A stretch of 64,000 nucleotides of DNA. Origin: an uncultured Saprospiraceae bacterium (GTDB taxonomy: Bacteria > Bacteroidota > Bacteroidia > Chitinophagales > Saprospiraceae). The number at the start of each line of letters is the position of its first letter. Position 1 is the first letter of the stretch. Both the position numbers and the translations under genes were made by a program. The notes beneath the pieces were generated by a model. That model did no database searches. It saw only the letters and a list, made by a program, of their open reading frames with translations, and was not told the DNA's origin. The stretch spans positions 92,763 to 156,762 of the forward strand of contig CALMSO010000086.1 in the NCBI GenBank assembly GCA_937872385.1, given 5' to 3'. Below, piece by piece: positions 46,058-55,560 of this stretch.

Positions 46058-46858
46058 ATGAAAAGATTAGCAGGACAAACGGCAATGGTGACAGGTGCCA
46101 GTTCGGGCATTGGCAAGGCCTGTGCCATTGCACTCGGTCTGGAGGGCGCCAATGTGGTGGTTAATTATGTTGGTAACAGCAGTGGTGCCGACGAAGCAGT
46201 AGCAATCATTGAGGCTAATGGCGGCCGTGCCATGGTTTTTAAAGCCGACGTCAGCAAGCAGGATGAGGTGCAGGCAATGTTTCGAGCCGCCGTAGAAACC
46301 TTTGGGACAATAGACATTCTGGTAAATAATGCCGGATTGCAAAAAGATGCACCGTTTTTGGACATGACGCTGGAAGACTGGCAGTTTGTCCTCAATGTCA
46401 ATCTTACCGGACAGTTTCTGTGCGCGCAAGCGGCAGCGCGGGAGTTTGTGCGGCGAGGGCCACGGCCCGACGTTTCCTGCTCATTGGGTAAAATCATTTG
46501 TATGAGTTCGGTACACGAGCTAATTCCTTGGGCTGGGCATATTAATTATGCAGCTTCCAAAGGCGGCGTGATGCTAATGATGAAATCATTAGCGCAGGAG
46601 CTGGGGCCTATGAAAATTCGAGTCAACAGTATTGCGCCCGGCGCTATCAAAACACCTATCAACCGCATGGCCTGGGAAACAGAAGAAGCGGAGCAGCGCC
46701 TGCTGAGGCTCATTCCTTACAAACGGGTGGGCGAAGCATCTGATATTGGGAATGTATGTTGCTGGCTTGCTTCCGACGAGTCCGATTACATCCACGGTGC
46801 CACCCTATTTGTAGATGGGGGCATGACCCTGTATCCCGGTTTTGAAGATAACGGATAA
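46058..46858 (+). CDS. SDR oxidoreductase, glucose 1-dehydrogenase-like
   Basis: Classical short-chain dehydrogenase of 266 residues. It has the nucleotide motif TGASSGIG (residues 12-19), NNAG near residue 90, the catalytic Ser in MSSVHE, and Tyr-x3-Lys in NYAASKGG. The closest style is bacterial glucose 1-dehydrogenase: VVVNYVGNSSGADEAV after the first strand suggests NADP preference, and the VFVDGG-like C-terminus is LFVDGGMTLYPGF. It closes the sugar-oxidation set. With gluconolactonase upstream this would give gluconate from glucose. Other SDR substrates are possible. Confidence 0.88.
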   Translation: MKRLAGQTAMVTGASSGIGKACAIALGLEGANVVVNYVGNSSGADEAVAIIEANGGRAMVFKADVSKQDEVQAMFRAAVETFGTIDILVNNAGLQKDAPFLDMTLEDWQFVLNVNLTGQFLCAQAAAREFVRRGPRPDVSCSLGKIICMSSVHELIPWAGHINYAASKGGVMLMMKSLAQELGPMKIRVNSIAPGAIKTPINRMAWETEEAEQRLLRLIPYKRVGEASDIGNVCCWLASDESDYIHGATLFVDGGMTLYPGFEDNG

Positions 46859-47025
46859 CAGGAAAGGAAAGAATTTTATACTGTTTTTAATAAAAGTGAA
46901 TAATCACTAAATAAGTGTGGAACATATTTTTTAGAAGAAAATCACAAGTAAATGATTATCAAAATATAAAAGCTTTGCCTATGTAAAACCGCAAAAGTTA
47001 TTTATAACCTGCGAATAGGTGGATT

Positions 47026-47135
47026 TTAGATGCCAGATTTTAGGACGGGACAAATTCCCCTATCACCCTATTCACCCTATTAACCTTTATAAAACCCTGC
47101 CCCAAATAACAACATCCCATTACTTATTATAAGTA
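47026..47135 (-). repeat. modular heptad repeat element, copy D
   Basis: Same direction as copy A: degenerate ATCT heptads on the - strand (47029-47045), linker with GACGGGACAA (47044-47053), array with units CCCTATTCA and CCCTATTAA (about 47057-47090), and the boundary motif CCCAAATAACAACATCCCA (47101-47119). The GCGAACA heptad block and the GGATATAAGG core are missing, so this is a short form. It lies between the SDR and the GH63-like gene. Confidence 0.78.
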
Positions 47136-47152
47136 TCATAATAACACAACAC

Positions 47153-49792
47153 ATGAATGAAGAGCAAAAACGCCTCAAGGAGCACTACAGCGGCGAAAAA
47201 AAATGGCTAAAATGGGGTCCCTACCTCAGCGAACGCCAGTGGGGTACAGTCCGCGAAGACTACAGCCCGGATGGCACAGCTTGGGATTATTTTCCGCACG
47301 ACCACGCTCGCTCTCGCGCCTACCGCTGGGGCGAAGACGGTCTTGCCGGTATCTGCGATGAGGCGTGTCATTTGTGCTTCGCTTTAGCGCTGTGGAATGG
47401 GCACGATCCGATTTTGAAAGAACGCCTATTCGGCTTGACCGGCCCGGAAGGCAATCATGGCGAGGATGTAAAAGAGTTATATTACTATCTTGACAATACG
47501 CCTACGCATTCCTACATGAAACATTTGTACAAATATCCACACGCGGCTTTTCCGTACGAGGATTTGGTACAAACCAATCGCCAGCGCTCAGAGCTAGAAC
47601 CTGAATATGAATTGTTGGACACGCCAGCATTAGCCACTGCCAACTATTTCGACGTATTCACCGAATATGCTAAGGCAACAGAAGAAGACCTCTGCATCCG
47701 CATCACTGTGATCAACCGCGGCAATCAAGATGCGCACATCACTGTGCTGCCCACGCTCTGGTTTAGAAATCTTTGGTCTTTCGGGTTGAGCCATACCAAA
47801 CCCGATATTCGCCTTTTCGAGTCAGCCGACCGCCATTGCGTAGTGACCGAGGATGTAGGTATTGGCAGTTATTATTTGCATTTTCAAATGCCCCAGCGCA
47901 CACTTTTCACAGACAATGTGACCAATACGGAGCGCTTGTTTGGCATTGACAATGAGTCCCCTTTTGTAAAAGACGCTTTTCATCGGGCTGTCGTTCATGA
48001 TGATTATGCCTGGTTAGCGCATTTAAAGAACGGCTCGAAATTCGCACCCCAATACGAGTACCACTTAATGCCGGGCGAAAGCGCTGAAATCCGGCTGCGC
48101 CTGACGCTCGATGGGCAAATGCAGGATGTGTTGGGCAAAAATTTCGAACAGGTATTTAAAAATCGAATCGCAGAAGCCAATGCTTTTTATCGCCAATTTA
48201 AAAAAGGTGATAACGAAGACTTAGCCAACATCCAGCGCCAGGCTTTCGCCGGGATGCTCTGGAGCAAGCAATATTATAATATTGACATGCCTCGCTGGAT
48301 AAACGGCGACCCCGGCCAATTATCACCGCCGGGCAAACGCAGAAAAGGGCGCAATCATCACTGGATGCACCTCAATAATGCCGACATTATATCCATGCCC
48401 GATAAATGGGAATACCCCTGGTATGCCGCTTGGGATCTGGCTTTTCATTGCGTGCCATTAGCCATGTTAGATGCCGAATTTGCCAAGCAGCAGTTGGTGC
48501 TCTTCCTGCGGGAGTGGTACATGCACCCAAACGGGCAGATACCAGCCTACGAATGGGCATTTGGCGACGTCAATCCTCCGGTACACGCTTGGGCTTGCTT
48601 GCAGGTTTATAAAATGGATAAAGAACGTAACGGCAATGACGACAAAAATTTCCTGCGGCGCGTATTTCAAAAATTGCTTATCAATTTCACTTGGTGGGTC
48701 AACCGTAAAGACGTAAATGACAATAATGTTTTTGAAGGAGGATTTCTTGGGCTGGACAACATTGGCGTTTTTGACCGCAGCAGCTACATTCCCGGTGGCG
48801 GTCGCCTCGAACAAGCCGACGGCACTGCTTGGATGGCCATGTACTGTCTGAATATGCTGGAAATGGCGCTCATTCTTGGTGAAGACGATATAGCCTACGA
48901 AGACGTAGCGACCAAGTTCTTTGAGCATTTTGTTTACATTGCCGAATCGCTGAATCGAATTAGTGCCAACTGGACCAGCGCTTGGGACCCCCACGAAGGC
49001 TTTTTCTACGATGTATTAGTGCTGCCTGATAATCGCTACATTCCACTCAAAATTCGCTCGCTGGTAGGCCTCACCACCTTGTTTGCCGTGTTGGTAATTG
49101 AACGCGACAAATTGAAAAAACTGCCCAACTTTCATACTCGCTTAAAATGGTTTCAGAACTATCGTGCTCAGCAAAACGAATATCGAGACTACTTAGTGGT
49201 AGAGTCACCGGATGAAGAAAGCGATATTTTACTCTCATTAGTGCCTAAAGATCGCTTGAAGCACCTGCTCAAGGCACTTTTTGATGAAAACGAATTTCTG
49301 AGCAAAGGCGGCATCCGATCGCTCTCCAAACGCCACGAAGTGCCTTACATGGTTCATATTGACGGGCAAGAGTTTGGACTGAGATACGAACCCGGCGAAT
49401 CTACTTCCGGCTTGTTTGGCGGCAATTCCAACTGGCGCGGTCCGGTCTGGATACCTATGAATTATTTAATCGGTCATTCACTGCGGGTTTATGGCTGCTT
49501 TTATCAGCAACACTTTCAGGTAGAATTTCCTACCGGATCTGGCTATTGGCTGACCCTCGACAAAGCTGCTGACGCCATCTCCAAGCGCCTCGTTTGTATT
49601 TTTCAACGCGATATACTCGGCGAGCGCCCCGTGCATGGCGATGCCAACGAATATCATCACGACCCGCATTATCGGGATTTACTGCTGTTTTACGAATATT
49701 TTCACGGCGACAATGCGCGCGGGGTGGGCGCCTCGCACCAAACTGGCTGGACTGGATTAGTTGCTGAACTGATTGATAAATCCTTATGGTAA
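47153..49792 (+). CDS. GH63/MGH1-like glucosidase
   Basis: Large cytoplasmic glycoside hydrolase-like protein of 879 residues, without signal peptide. The sequence LKWGPYLSERQWGTVREDYSPDGTAWDYFPHDHARSRAYRWGEDGLAG at the N-terminus, WYAAWDLAFHCVPLAMLDAEFAK, PAYEWAFGDVNPPVHAWA and the GGNSNWRGPVWIPMNYL segment are typical of the GH63 mannosyl-/glucosyl-glycerate hydrolase-like group (MGH1-like), with an (alpha/alpha)6 barrel. Substrate not known; the next gene, a glycogen debranching enzyme 69 bases downstream, suggests an alpha-glucan or glucosyl compatible solute. Confidence 0.88.
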   Translation: MNEEQKRLKEHYSGEKKWLKWGPYLSERQWGTVREDYSPDGTAWDYFPHDHARSRAYRWGEDGLAGICDEACHLCFALALWNGHDPILKERLFGLTGPEGNHGEDVKELYYYLDNTPTHSYMKHLYKYPHAAFPYEDLVQTNRQRSELEPEYELLDTPALATANYFDVFTEYAKATEEDLCIRITVINRGNQDAHITVLPTLWFRNLWSFGLSHTKPDIRLFESADRHCVVTEDVGIGSYYLHFQMPQRTLFTDNVTNTERLFGIDNESPFVKDAFHRAVVHDDYAWLAHLKNGSKFAPQYEYHLMPGESAEIRLRLTLDGQMQDVLGKNFEQVFKNRIAEANAFYRQFKKGDNEDLANIQRQAFAGMLWSKQYYNIDMPRWINGDPGQLSPPGKRRKGRNHHWMHLNNADIISMPDKWEYPWYAAWDLAFHCVPLAMLDAEFAKQQLVLFLREWYMHPNGQIPAYEWAFGDVNPPVHAWACLQVYKMDKERNGNDDKNFLRRVFQKLLINFTWWVNRKDVNDNNVFEGGFLGLDNIGVFDRSSYIPGGGRLEQADGTAWMAMYCLNMLEMALILGEDDIAYEDVATKFFEHFVYIAESLNRISANWTSAWDPHEGFFYDVLVLPDNRYIPLKIRSLVGLTTLFAVLVIERDKLKKLPNFHTRLKWFQNYRAQQNEYRDYLVVESPDEESDILLSLVPKDRLKHLLKALFDENEFLSKGGIRSLSKRHEVPYMVHIDGQEFGLRYEPGESTSGLFGGNSNWRGPVWIPMNYLIGHSLRVYGCFYQQHFQVEFPTGSGYWLTLDKAADAISKRLVCIFQRDILGERPVHGDANEYHHDPHYRDLLLFYEYFHGDNARGVGASHQTGWTGLVAELIDKSLW

Positions 49793-49861
49793 TCTGCTTA
49801 GAAGGGTCTCGGAGCGCCGCCTTCGGGCAGTTTTAACAATTGCGAATAAAAAAAATTAAAA

Positions 49862-51808
49862 ATGGCTCATACCTATGAAGAATTAGCCGCCAGAGAATGG
49901 CTTATCACTAATGGACTGGGTGGCTATGCATCCTCAACCATAATAGGTGCGAATACCAGACGTTATCATGGCTTGCTAATAGCGGCTTTTAATCCGCCTG
50001 CCGACCGCCGCGTGCTGGTCTCAAAAGTAGAGGAGACGGTGCATCTCAATGGAGAAGTCTATCCACTTTCTACCAATCGCTATCCGGGCGTTATTCATCC
50101 GCGTGGCTTTGAACACTGGCAGGGTTTTACACGCCAGCCACTGCCGCGTACCACGTTTACCATTGCCCAAACAGGCAAAATACACAAGACGGTTTTTATG
50201 CCTTACGGCCAAAATGCCACCATCGTGGAATACGAAAATGCCGGTAGCGAGGCCATAGTGCTCAAGTTGAATCCATTATTAGTCTATCGGGACTATCACA
50301 GTCTATTCGCCGAAAACGAGTATTTTAACTTCTTCACCGAACAACGCGAGGGCAATCTGCTGAAAATACATGCTCATTATGGCGCTCCGCCACTGTTCGT
50401 ACATTTTTCCAAAGGCAATTTCCAACACCAGCCGGTCTGGTTCAAAAACTTAGAATATGAAGTAGAACAAGCCCGTGGTCTCGATTTCCATGAAGATGCA
50501 AAAAGTATTGGCAGTATTAGTGTTGAACTGGCTGCCGGTGAGCAATGCTTCCTCGTTTTTACCCTCGAATCCAATGTATTGCTGCACGCGCCCGAAACCT
50601 GGAAGCAGGAAGAAATCAATCGCCTGAGAGCATTAGAGCCAGCTACCGAAGATACTTTTCTACGCGACTTAGTCGTCGCTGGGCATCAGTTTCTGGTGCA
50701 CCGCCAATCCACCAACAGTGCTACGCTCATTGCTGGCTATCACTGGTTTACCGACTGGGGGCGCGACACCATGATCGCCATGCGCGGGCTGACCATTGCT
50801 ACCCGTAAGCAGGAAATTTCGCAAGCTATACTACGCACTTTTTTGCAATATCTCGACCAGGGAATGCTGCCCAACCGTTTTCCTGACCAAGGCGAAACTC
50901 CCGAATACAATACATCAGATGCCACTTTGTGGCTTTTCATTGTATTATACGAATATTACGAACAGTTTCAGGATTTGCCTTTCATAACAGAAGTCTTTCC
51001 TCGGCTGACCGAAATTCTAAACTTGCACATTCAAGGTACCCGCTACCACATTCACGTCACGCCTGAGGGCTTGCTCTTTGGCGGCGAGGGGCTGGCACAG
51101 CTCACTTGGATGGATGCTAAGGTTGGCGACTATGTAGTAACGCCGCGTCAGGGTTGCCCGGTTGAAATCAACGCCCTGTGGTACAATGCCCTACAAATTT
51201 ATATTTTCTTTGCTGCGATGACAAAACAAAAAAGCGATGACTACGCCGCCTTAGCTAAAAAAGCCAAAATTGCCTTTCGCCAATATTTTATCAACGACCA
51301 AGGCTACCTCAACGATGTAATAATACCTGATGGCTATGTGGATGCTTCTGTGCGACCCAACCAGATTTATGCTATCAGCCTGCCATTTCCATTGCTAACT
51401 AAAAAAGAGGCGCAAACCGTACTGAATGTAGTAGAAAAAAAGCTTTACACAGACTACGGGCTGCGCTCATTGGACGAGGAAAGTGCCGAGTTCAGGGGCT
51501 TTTATGGCGGCGACCAATGGCAACGCGACACCGCCTATCATCAAGGCACCGTATGGGCTTTTCTGTGGGGAGAGTATGCGTTGGCATATTTGAAAAACAA
51601 TGGCTATTCTGAGAAAACGGGCAGGCATATTCTTACCAAAATGAAGGCATTGAAACACCACTTTTATGAAGAAAACTGCCTGCATGGCATCTCGGAAATT
51701 TTTGATGGCGAGCATCCGCAGCAAGGCAAAGGTTGTATACAACAGGCCTGGTCTGTCGGTATGCTGGTGAAAGTGTTGATGGAACTTCAAAACAGAAAAA
51801 TTCTATGA
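49862..51808 (+). CDS. glycogen debranching enzyme (amylo-alpha-1,6-glucosidase)
   Basis: Protein of 648 residues with the bacterial debranching-enzyme N-terminal domain (about 5-215: WLITNGLGGYASSTIIGANTRRYHGLL) and the (alpha/alpha)6 amylo-alpha-1,6-glucosidase domain (about 270-645). Visible in the latter are WFTDWGRDTMIAM, LPNRFPDQGETPEYNTSDATLW, LTWMDAKV, PVEINALWYNAL and the YHQGTVWAFLWGEY segment. It removes single alpha-1,6-linked glucose units or trims glycogen. No signal peptide. The stop overlaps the start of the aquaporin gene (ATGA, 51805-51808). Confidence 0.93.
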   Translation: MAHTYEELAAREWLITNGLGGYASSTIIGANTRRYHGLLIAAFNPPADRRVLVSKVEETVHLNGEVYPLSTNRYPGVIHPRGFEHWQGFTRQPLPRTTFTIAQTGKIHKTVFMPYGQNATIVEYENAGSEAIVLKLNPLLVYRDYHSLFAENEYFNFFTEQREGNLLKIHAHYGAPPLFVHFSKGNFQHQPVWFKNLEYEVEQARGLDFHEDAKSIGSISVELAAGEQCFLVFTLESNVLLHAPETWKQEEINRLRALEPATEDTFLRDLVVAGHQFLVHRQSTNSATLIAGYHWFTDWGRDTMIAMRGLTIATRKQEISQAILRTFLQYLDQGMLPNRFPDQGETPEYNTSDATLWLFIVLYEYYEQFQDLPFITEVFPRLTEILNLHIQGTRYHIHVTPEGLLFGGEGLAQLTWMDAKVGDYVVTPRQGCPVEINALWYNALQIYIFFAAMTKQKSDDYAALAKKAKIAFRQYFINDQGYLNDVIIPDGYVDASVRPNQIYAISLPFPLLTKKEAQTVLNVVEKKLYTDYGLRSLDEESAEFRGFYGGDQWQRDTAYHQGTVWAFLWGEYALAYLKNNGYSEKTGRHILTKMKALKHHFYEENCLHGISEIFDGEHPQQGKGCIQQAWSVGMLVKVLMELQNRKIL

Positions 51809-52653
51809 TAAAAGCCCTGCAAAAAAACTGGCGCATTTACCTTATCGAAGCATGGGCGCTTGGAATGTTTATGGTATCTGCTGCATTGTTTACCATTTTG
51901 CTGGAGCACCCGGCGCTGCCCCTGCGGTCCCTCATTGCGTCTGCCTTTTGGCGCCGATTTTTCATCGGGCTGGCAATGGGACTTACTGCCATTTTCTTAA
52001 TTTATTCTACCTGGGGCAAGCGCTCCGGCGCGCACATGAATCCGGCGGTCACACTGGCTTTTCTACAACTCGATCGGATTCGTCCGGCCGATGCCGCGTG
52101 GTACATCTTGGCGCAGTTTGCCGGAGGTACAATTGCCGTTTTGCTCTTCAAATGGCTGGCATTCGATTTGATTGCCGCTCCTGAAGTAAATTTTGCCGTG
52201 ACCGTGCCGGGTCAAAGTGGAATTTGGCCGGCTCTTGGTCTGGAAATGTTGCTTTCATTTCTGCTGCTCGGTATGGTGCTGGTATTGAGCAATCATCGCA
52301 CCTTAGCGCCTTACACTGGCTATTTTGTAGGTGGGCTGCTTGTTGTTTACATCACTTTTGAAGCCCCTTTTTCGGGTATGAGTATCAACCCGGCGCGCAC
52401 GTTTGCGTCTGCTTTTGCAGCAAATATGTGGACGGGCTGGTGGTTGTATTTTGTGGGGCCGGCAGCGGCGATGAGCCTGTCTGCATTTTTATACCGGCGC
52501 TGGTATCGCTGGCAACACCATGGCAATTGCCTGAGCATGGATGGTCATATGTCAGGCGAAAAACACGACAACGCTACTTACGAAGTACTCGGGCCGAAGC
52601 ACTTATTGCAAGCACAATCGTCAAAAGAAAAATATCATGAATCGTATTATTAA
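51805..52653 (+). CDS. MIP family aquaglyceroporin-like channel
   Basis: Inner-membrane channel of 282 residues with six membrane segments and both NPA motifs: SGAHMNPAVT (Asn79) and GMSINPART (Asn195). The charged C-terminal tail (about 245-282) is long. The ATG at 51805 overlaps the glycogen debranching stop by four bases, so the two are translationally coupled. Whether it passes water, glycerol or another small neutral solute is not clear from the motifs. Coupling of a channel to glycogen breakdown is unusual and hints at an osmotic or glycerol link. Confidence 0.92.
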   Translation: MIKALQKNWRIYLIEAWALGMFMVSAALFTILLEHPALPLRSLIASAFWRRFFIGLAMGLTAIFLIYSTWGKRSGAHMNPAVTLAFLQLDRIRPADAAWYILAQFAGGTIAVLLFKWLAFDLIAAPEVNFAVTVPGQSGIWPALGLEMLLSFLLLGMVLVLSNHRTLAPYTGYFVGGLLVVYITFEAPFSGMSINPARTFASAFAANMWTGWWLYFVGPAAAMSLSAFLYRRWYRWQHHGNCLSMDGHMSGEKHDNATYEVLGPKHLLQAQSSKEKYHESYY

Positions 52654-52665
52654 AAACCAATTCAC

Positions 52666-53343
52666 ATGAGCCAAGAGTCCATTTTAGTCACAGGCGCCAC
52701 TGGTAATCTGGGCGGTGCGGTAGTCAAAAAACTCCAACAGGAAGGCTTTCATATCTATGCTGTGGCGCGCAATGCGGCCGGGCTGGAGGGAGCCACCGTG
52801 ACAAGCGTGGACCTGATGAGCGAAACAGCAGTAAATGAGTATATTACAAATATTGTTTCCCACAATGTTAATTTAAAAACAGTGGTGCTATTAGTAGGAG
52901 GTTTTGCCGCAGGCAACCTACAAACAACAGATGCTGTCGCTTTACAAAAAATGTACCAACTGAATTTTGCCACAGCCTATTTCGTCGTGCGCGCCTTGTG
53001 GCCCTACTTTGAAGTCAATGGAGGTGGGCATTTTATACTCATCGGAGCGCGCTCGGCATTCAACCCGCAAGAAGCTCAAGATACCTTGGCTTACAGCTTA
53101 GCAAAATCAATGGTTGTGCAACTGTCTGAAATTATTAATGCACAAGGTAAGGCTCAAAACATTCGAGCTTCAGTAATTGTGCCCGGCACGATTGATACAG
53201 CGCAAAACCGTCAGGCCATGCCCAATGCCGATTTTAGTAAATGGACGACCGCCCAGGCCATCGCCGATGCTATTGGTTTTTTACTAACCGACAGCGGCCA
53301 GCACTTGCGTGCGCCTGTATTGAAAATGTACAACGAAAGTTAA
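52666..53343 (+). CDS. short-chain dehydrogenase/reductase
   Basis: SDR of 225 residues, a short form. The motif TGATGNLGGAV near residue 9, the catalytic-type YSLAKS (Tyr-x3-Lys) near residue 144, and a conserved VPGTIDTAQNR turn are visible. It lies 13 bases after the aquaporin gene, probably in the same transcript as the glycogen debranching gene. Substrate and cofactor are not clear, although the loss of the usual Asp after strand 2 would allow NADP. Confidence 0.85.
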   Translation: MSQESILVTGATGNLGGAVVKKLQQEGFHIYAVARNAAGLEGATVTSVDLMSETAVNEYITNIVSHNVNLKTVVLLVGGFAAGNLQTTDAVALQKMYQLNFATAYFVVRALWPYFEVNGGGHFILIGARSAFNPQEAQDTLAYSLAKSMVVQLSEIINAQGKAQNIRASVIVPGTIDTAQNRQAMPNADFSKWTTAQAIADAIGFLLTDSGQHLRAPVLKMYNES

Positions 53344-53398
53344 GAGCACACCCGCTCATACACCATCAAGATTGATCAAAATCGTAAATATCTTTCTG

Positions 53399-53794
53399 AT
53401 GAAAAAAGCACAATTAAAACCCAAACTTCGCGTAGTAAGCGCGAAAACAGTATTTTTGCCACGGCTTCGCCATTGGCGAAACGAAATATTGTACTGGAAA
53501 CAGGAAGCTCGTCAGTTCAGTAAGTTAATGCGACTTGGCATTGCTTATGGTAAGGGAGAAGACCGCGACCTACTTTTGTCGCTCGAAAAAGAGCTATCCA
53601 ATTTTTTGTCGGAGCAAATTCCGCCCTTGGAAAAAGAAATTACCCCGCTGGAGCACGCCCGAGAGTGCGAAATGATGGGCGGGCAAGTGCACGAAGTCGA
53701 AACGCGTATAGAAGAACTCCGAGCCAGTTATTGTCATTTAAAGATGCAATTATTGCCTTTTCTGACAAAATTCGTGTCAACGTCTATTTGGTGA
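53399..53794 (+). CDS. coiled-coil hypothetical protein
   Basis: Soluble protein of 131 residues, strongly helical with a Trp-rich basic start (PRLRHWRNEILYWKQEARQFSKL) and heptad-like Leu/Glu patterns (about 60-110) that suggest a coiled coil. Two Cys are present late in the sequence. The frame is open from 53372 with a TTG, but ATG at 53399 is preferred. It precedes the membrane redox module on the same strand. Similar small coiled-coil proteins of unknown function occur in Bacteroidota. Confidence 0.66.
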   Translation: MKKAQLKPKLRVVSAKTVFLPRLRHWRNEILYWKQEARQFSKLMRLGIAYGKGEDRDLLLSLEKELSNFLSEQIPPLEKEITPLEHARECEMMGGQVHEVETRIEELRASYCHLKMQLLPFLTKFVSTSIW

Positions 53795-53817
53795 TTCATC
53801 TATAAATATTGATATGC

Positions 53818-54042
53818 ATGTTGGCTGTATCGTGGGTTTACTGGTTAGTTTTCGCTTTTTACGGCTACCTTATCGTGGGTTTTCTCGTTGGGCTTTGGTT
53901 GGTTTTTATAGGCGTACACCGCTTCGACCGACAAATGCAAAGCGCTACCTGGCGTACCCGGCTGCTCCTGTTGCCCGGTGCAGCGGCCCTCTGGGTATTT
54001 TTATTGTACAAATGGTTCAAAACTCCGCCGCATGAAACCTGA
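53818..54042 (+). CDS. small inner-membrane protein, redox module
   Basis: Protein of 74 residues with two membrane segments (about 3-28 and 45-62) joined by a basic, Arg/Gln-containing loop (HRFDRQMQSATWRTR). A second overlapping frame (from 53814) also lacks stops but has less consistent composition; this frame is favoured because the next gene starts inside its end (11-base overlap). Function unknown; a helper or assembly subunit of the Rieske reductase downstream is possible. Confidence 0.58.
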   Translation: MLAVSWVYWLVFAFYGYLIVGFLVGLWLVFIGVHRFDRQMQSATWRTRLLLLPGAAALWVFLLYKWFKTPPHET

Positions 54043-54454
54043 ACTGCGCCACATCCATCGGCGAATATGGCAATTGTGGGCCTTGCTCTTACCCCTCAGC
54101 TTTGGGCTGGCGGTCTTGGTTTTGCCAACAAAAGTAACCCAGCCGGTACTCTATGACCAGATGGCAGTGAAGACAAGCAAGATAGAACAGACTCAGGAAA
54201 CAGATTGGCTGCGTGTGCAAATACGTGCTCCGGATGAAATGATGCCCCGGCAACTGCAAATTGTCTTGAAAAAACCGCTCAAAGTACCTGTTGCCCAGGT
54301 GTTTTGGCAAAATGTCTATATCGGTCGGCTTGGCGCAAAAGGTACCCATTACTTTTTGCTCGACAGCAGCCAGGTAGCGAATCCGCCTTACCATCTCGAT
54401 ATTAGGGATCCTATCAACAAGGCTGTTTTACAAACCATTACCTTCCACCCATGA
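54032..54454 (+). CDS. membrane-anchored protein of the Rieske module
   Basis: Protein of 140 residues with one N-terminal membrane segment (about 14-35) and a periplasmic domain of about 100 residues. The domain has beta strands (LRVQIRAPDEMMP, VFWQNVYIGRLGAKGTHYFLLDSS, YHLDIRDP) and no Cys. It starts inside the previous gene and ends overlapping the ATG of the next gene by four bases (ATGA), so it is tightly coupled to the ferric-reductase/Rieske gene. No family recognised. A periplasmic subunit of a membrane redox complex is the likeliest reading. Confidence 0.66.
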   Translation: MKPELRHIHRRIWQLWALLLPLSFGLAVLVLPTKVTQPVLYDQMAVKTSKIEQTQETDWLRVQIRAPDEMMPRQLQIVLKKPLKVPVAQVFWQNVYIGRLGAKGTHYFLLDSSQVANPPYHLDIRDPINKAVLQTITFHP

Positions 54455-55488
54455 GCAACACTTATACGACCGTACAATGGAATCGCCAAAAACGCCGCTA
54501 CGACAAAATTATGGTGGGCGGTATGGCTCTTTATCTGTTGGTTTTCAGCTTACTACAGCTGCGCTTTTATCCTAATGTCACCCCGGAAACACTCATCATT
54601 CGCGCTACGGGTACCCTCGCCTTTTTAATGCTGCACATCATTCTTTGTATCGGGCCACTGACACGCCTGAATCATCGCTTCATGCCCTTGCTTTACAATC
54701 GGCGGCACCTCGGCGTGGCCACTTTCCTTGTGGGCGCTACGCACGGGCTTTTCAATCTCGTACAATTTCACAGTCTCGGATATATTGATCCGCTCGTATC
54801 GCTCTTTATCTCAAACACGCACTATCTATCCTGGCAAGATTTTCCGTTCCAAGTACTCGGTTTTTTTGCCTTGCTCATTCTGTTCCTGATGGCAGCCACC
54901 AGTCATGATTTCTGGCTGAAAAATTTAAGCCCTGCCACTTGGAAAAAGTTACACATGCTGGTCTATTTAGCTTATGCCTTGCTCGTGCTGCATGTAATGC
55001 TGGGCGCAGTGCAATTAGAGCAGTCACTCAGTTGGATCGGGCTGACCGGCGCTGGCCTGATCCTGATTGTTGGGCTACACTTGAGCGCAGCTACCTTAGA
55101 AAAAAAACGATTGTTGGCCCAAGCCCAAGCAGATGCCATACTGGAAGGCTTTTTTGAAATTTGCCAGGTGGAGGAAATTGCTGAAAACCGTGCCAAAATG
55201 GTCTTTTTAAACGGTGAAAATATTGCTGTATTCAAATATAAAGACAGTATATCAGCTGTGAATAATATCTGCCGGCATCAGCATGGCCCCATCGGCGAAG
55301 GTAAAATCATAGACGGCTGCATTACTTGCCCCTGGCACGGGTATCAATATTATCCACAAAACGGACAATCGCCGCCGCCATTCACCGAAAAATTAGAAAC
55401 ATACGATGTAAAAGTAGTCAATGGAAAAGTTTGGGTTAATCCTGCACCTTATCCAGCAGGAACAGAGCGACCCGCTGCAATTTTTTAA
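54451..55488 (+). CDS. ferric-reductase-like membrane protein fused to a Rieske domain
   Basis: Protein of 345 residues. The first ~215 residues form about six membrane helices like the ferric reductase/MsrQ-type domain. Conserved His in the membrane (candidates His98, His168, His181) could bind b-type haem. A linker with helix leads to a Rieske [2Fe-2S] domain (about 240-335): C274-R-H276 and C293-P-W-H296, with the following GYQY. This N-terminal membrane, C-terminal Rieske order is unusual. It could move electrons between quinone, haem and a soluble partner across the membrane. No flavin domain is visible. Partners are the adjacent small genes. Confidence 0.9.
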   Translation: MSNTYTTVQWNRQKRRYDKIMVGGMALYLLVFSLLQLRFYPNVTPETLIIRATGTLAFLMLHIILCIGPLTRLNHRFMPLLYNRRHLGVATFLVGATHGLFNLVQFHSLGYIDPLVSLFISNTHYLSWQDFPFQVLGFFALLILFLMAATSHDFWLKNLSPATWKKLHMLVYLAYALLVLHVMLGAVQLEQSLSWIGLTGAGLILIVGLHLSAATLEKKRLLAQAQADAILEGFFEICQVEEIAENRAKMVFLNGENIAVFKYKDSISAVNNICRHQHGPIGEGKIIDGCITCPWHGYQYYPQNGQSPPPFTEKLETYDVKVVNGKVWVNPAPYPAGTERPAAIF

Positions 55489-55560
55489 TGATGCCTTTTT
55501 TTAAATTAAGCACCCGAACATAATTATTTTAAACGCAAAAAACATAAACCACTAATTATC

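Noticed and set aside
53814..54035. Second open frame over the small membrane protein
   Set aside because: It has fewer membrane-like features and less consistent spacing to the next gene; the frame from 53818 is preferred.
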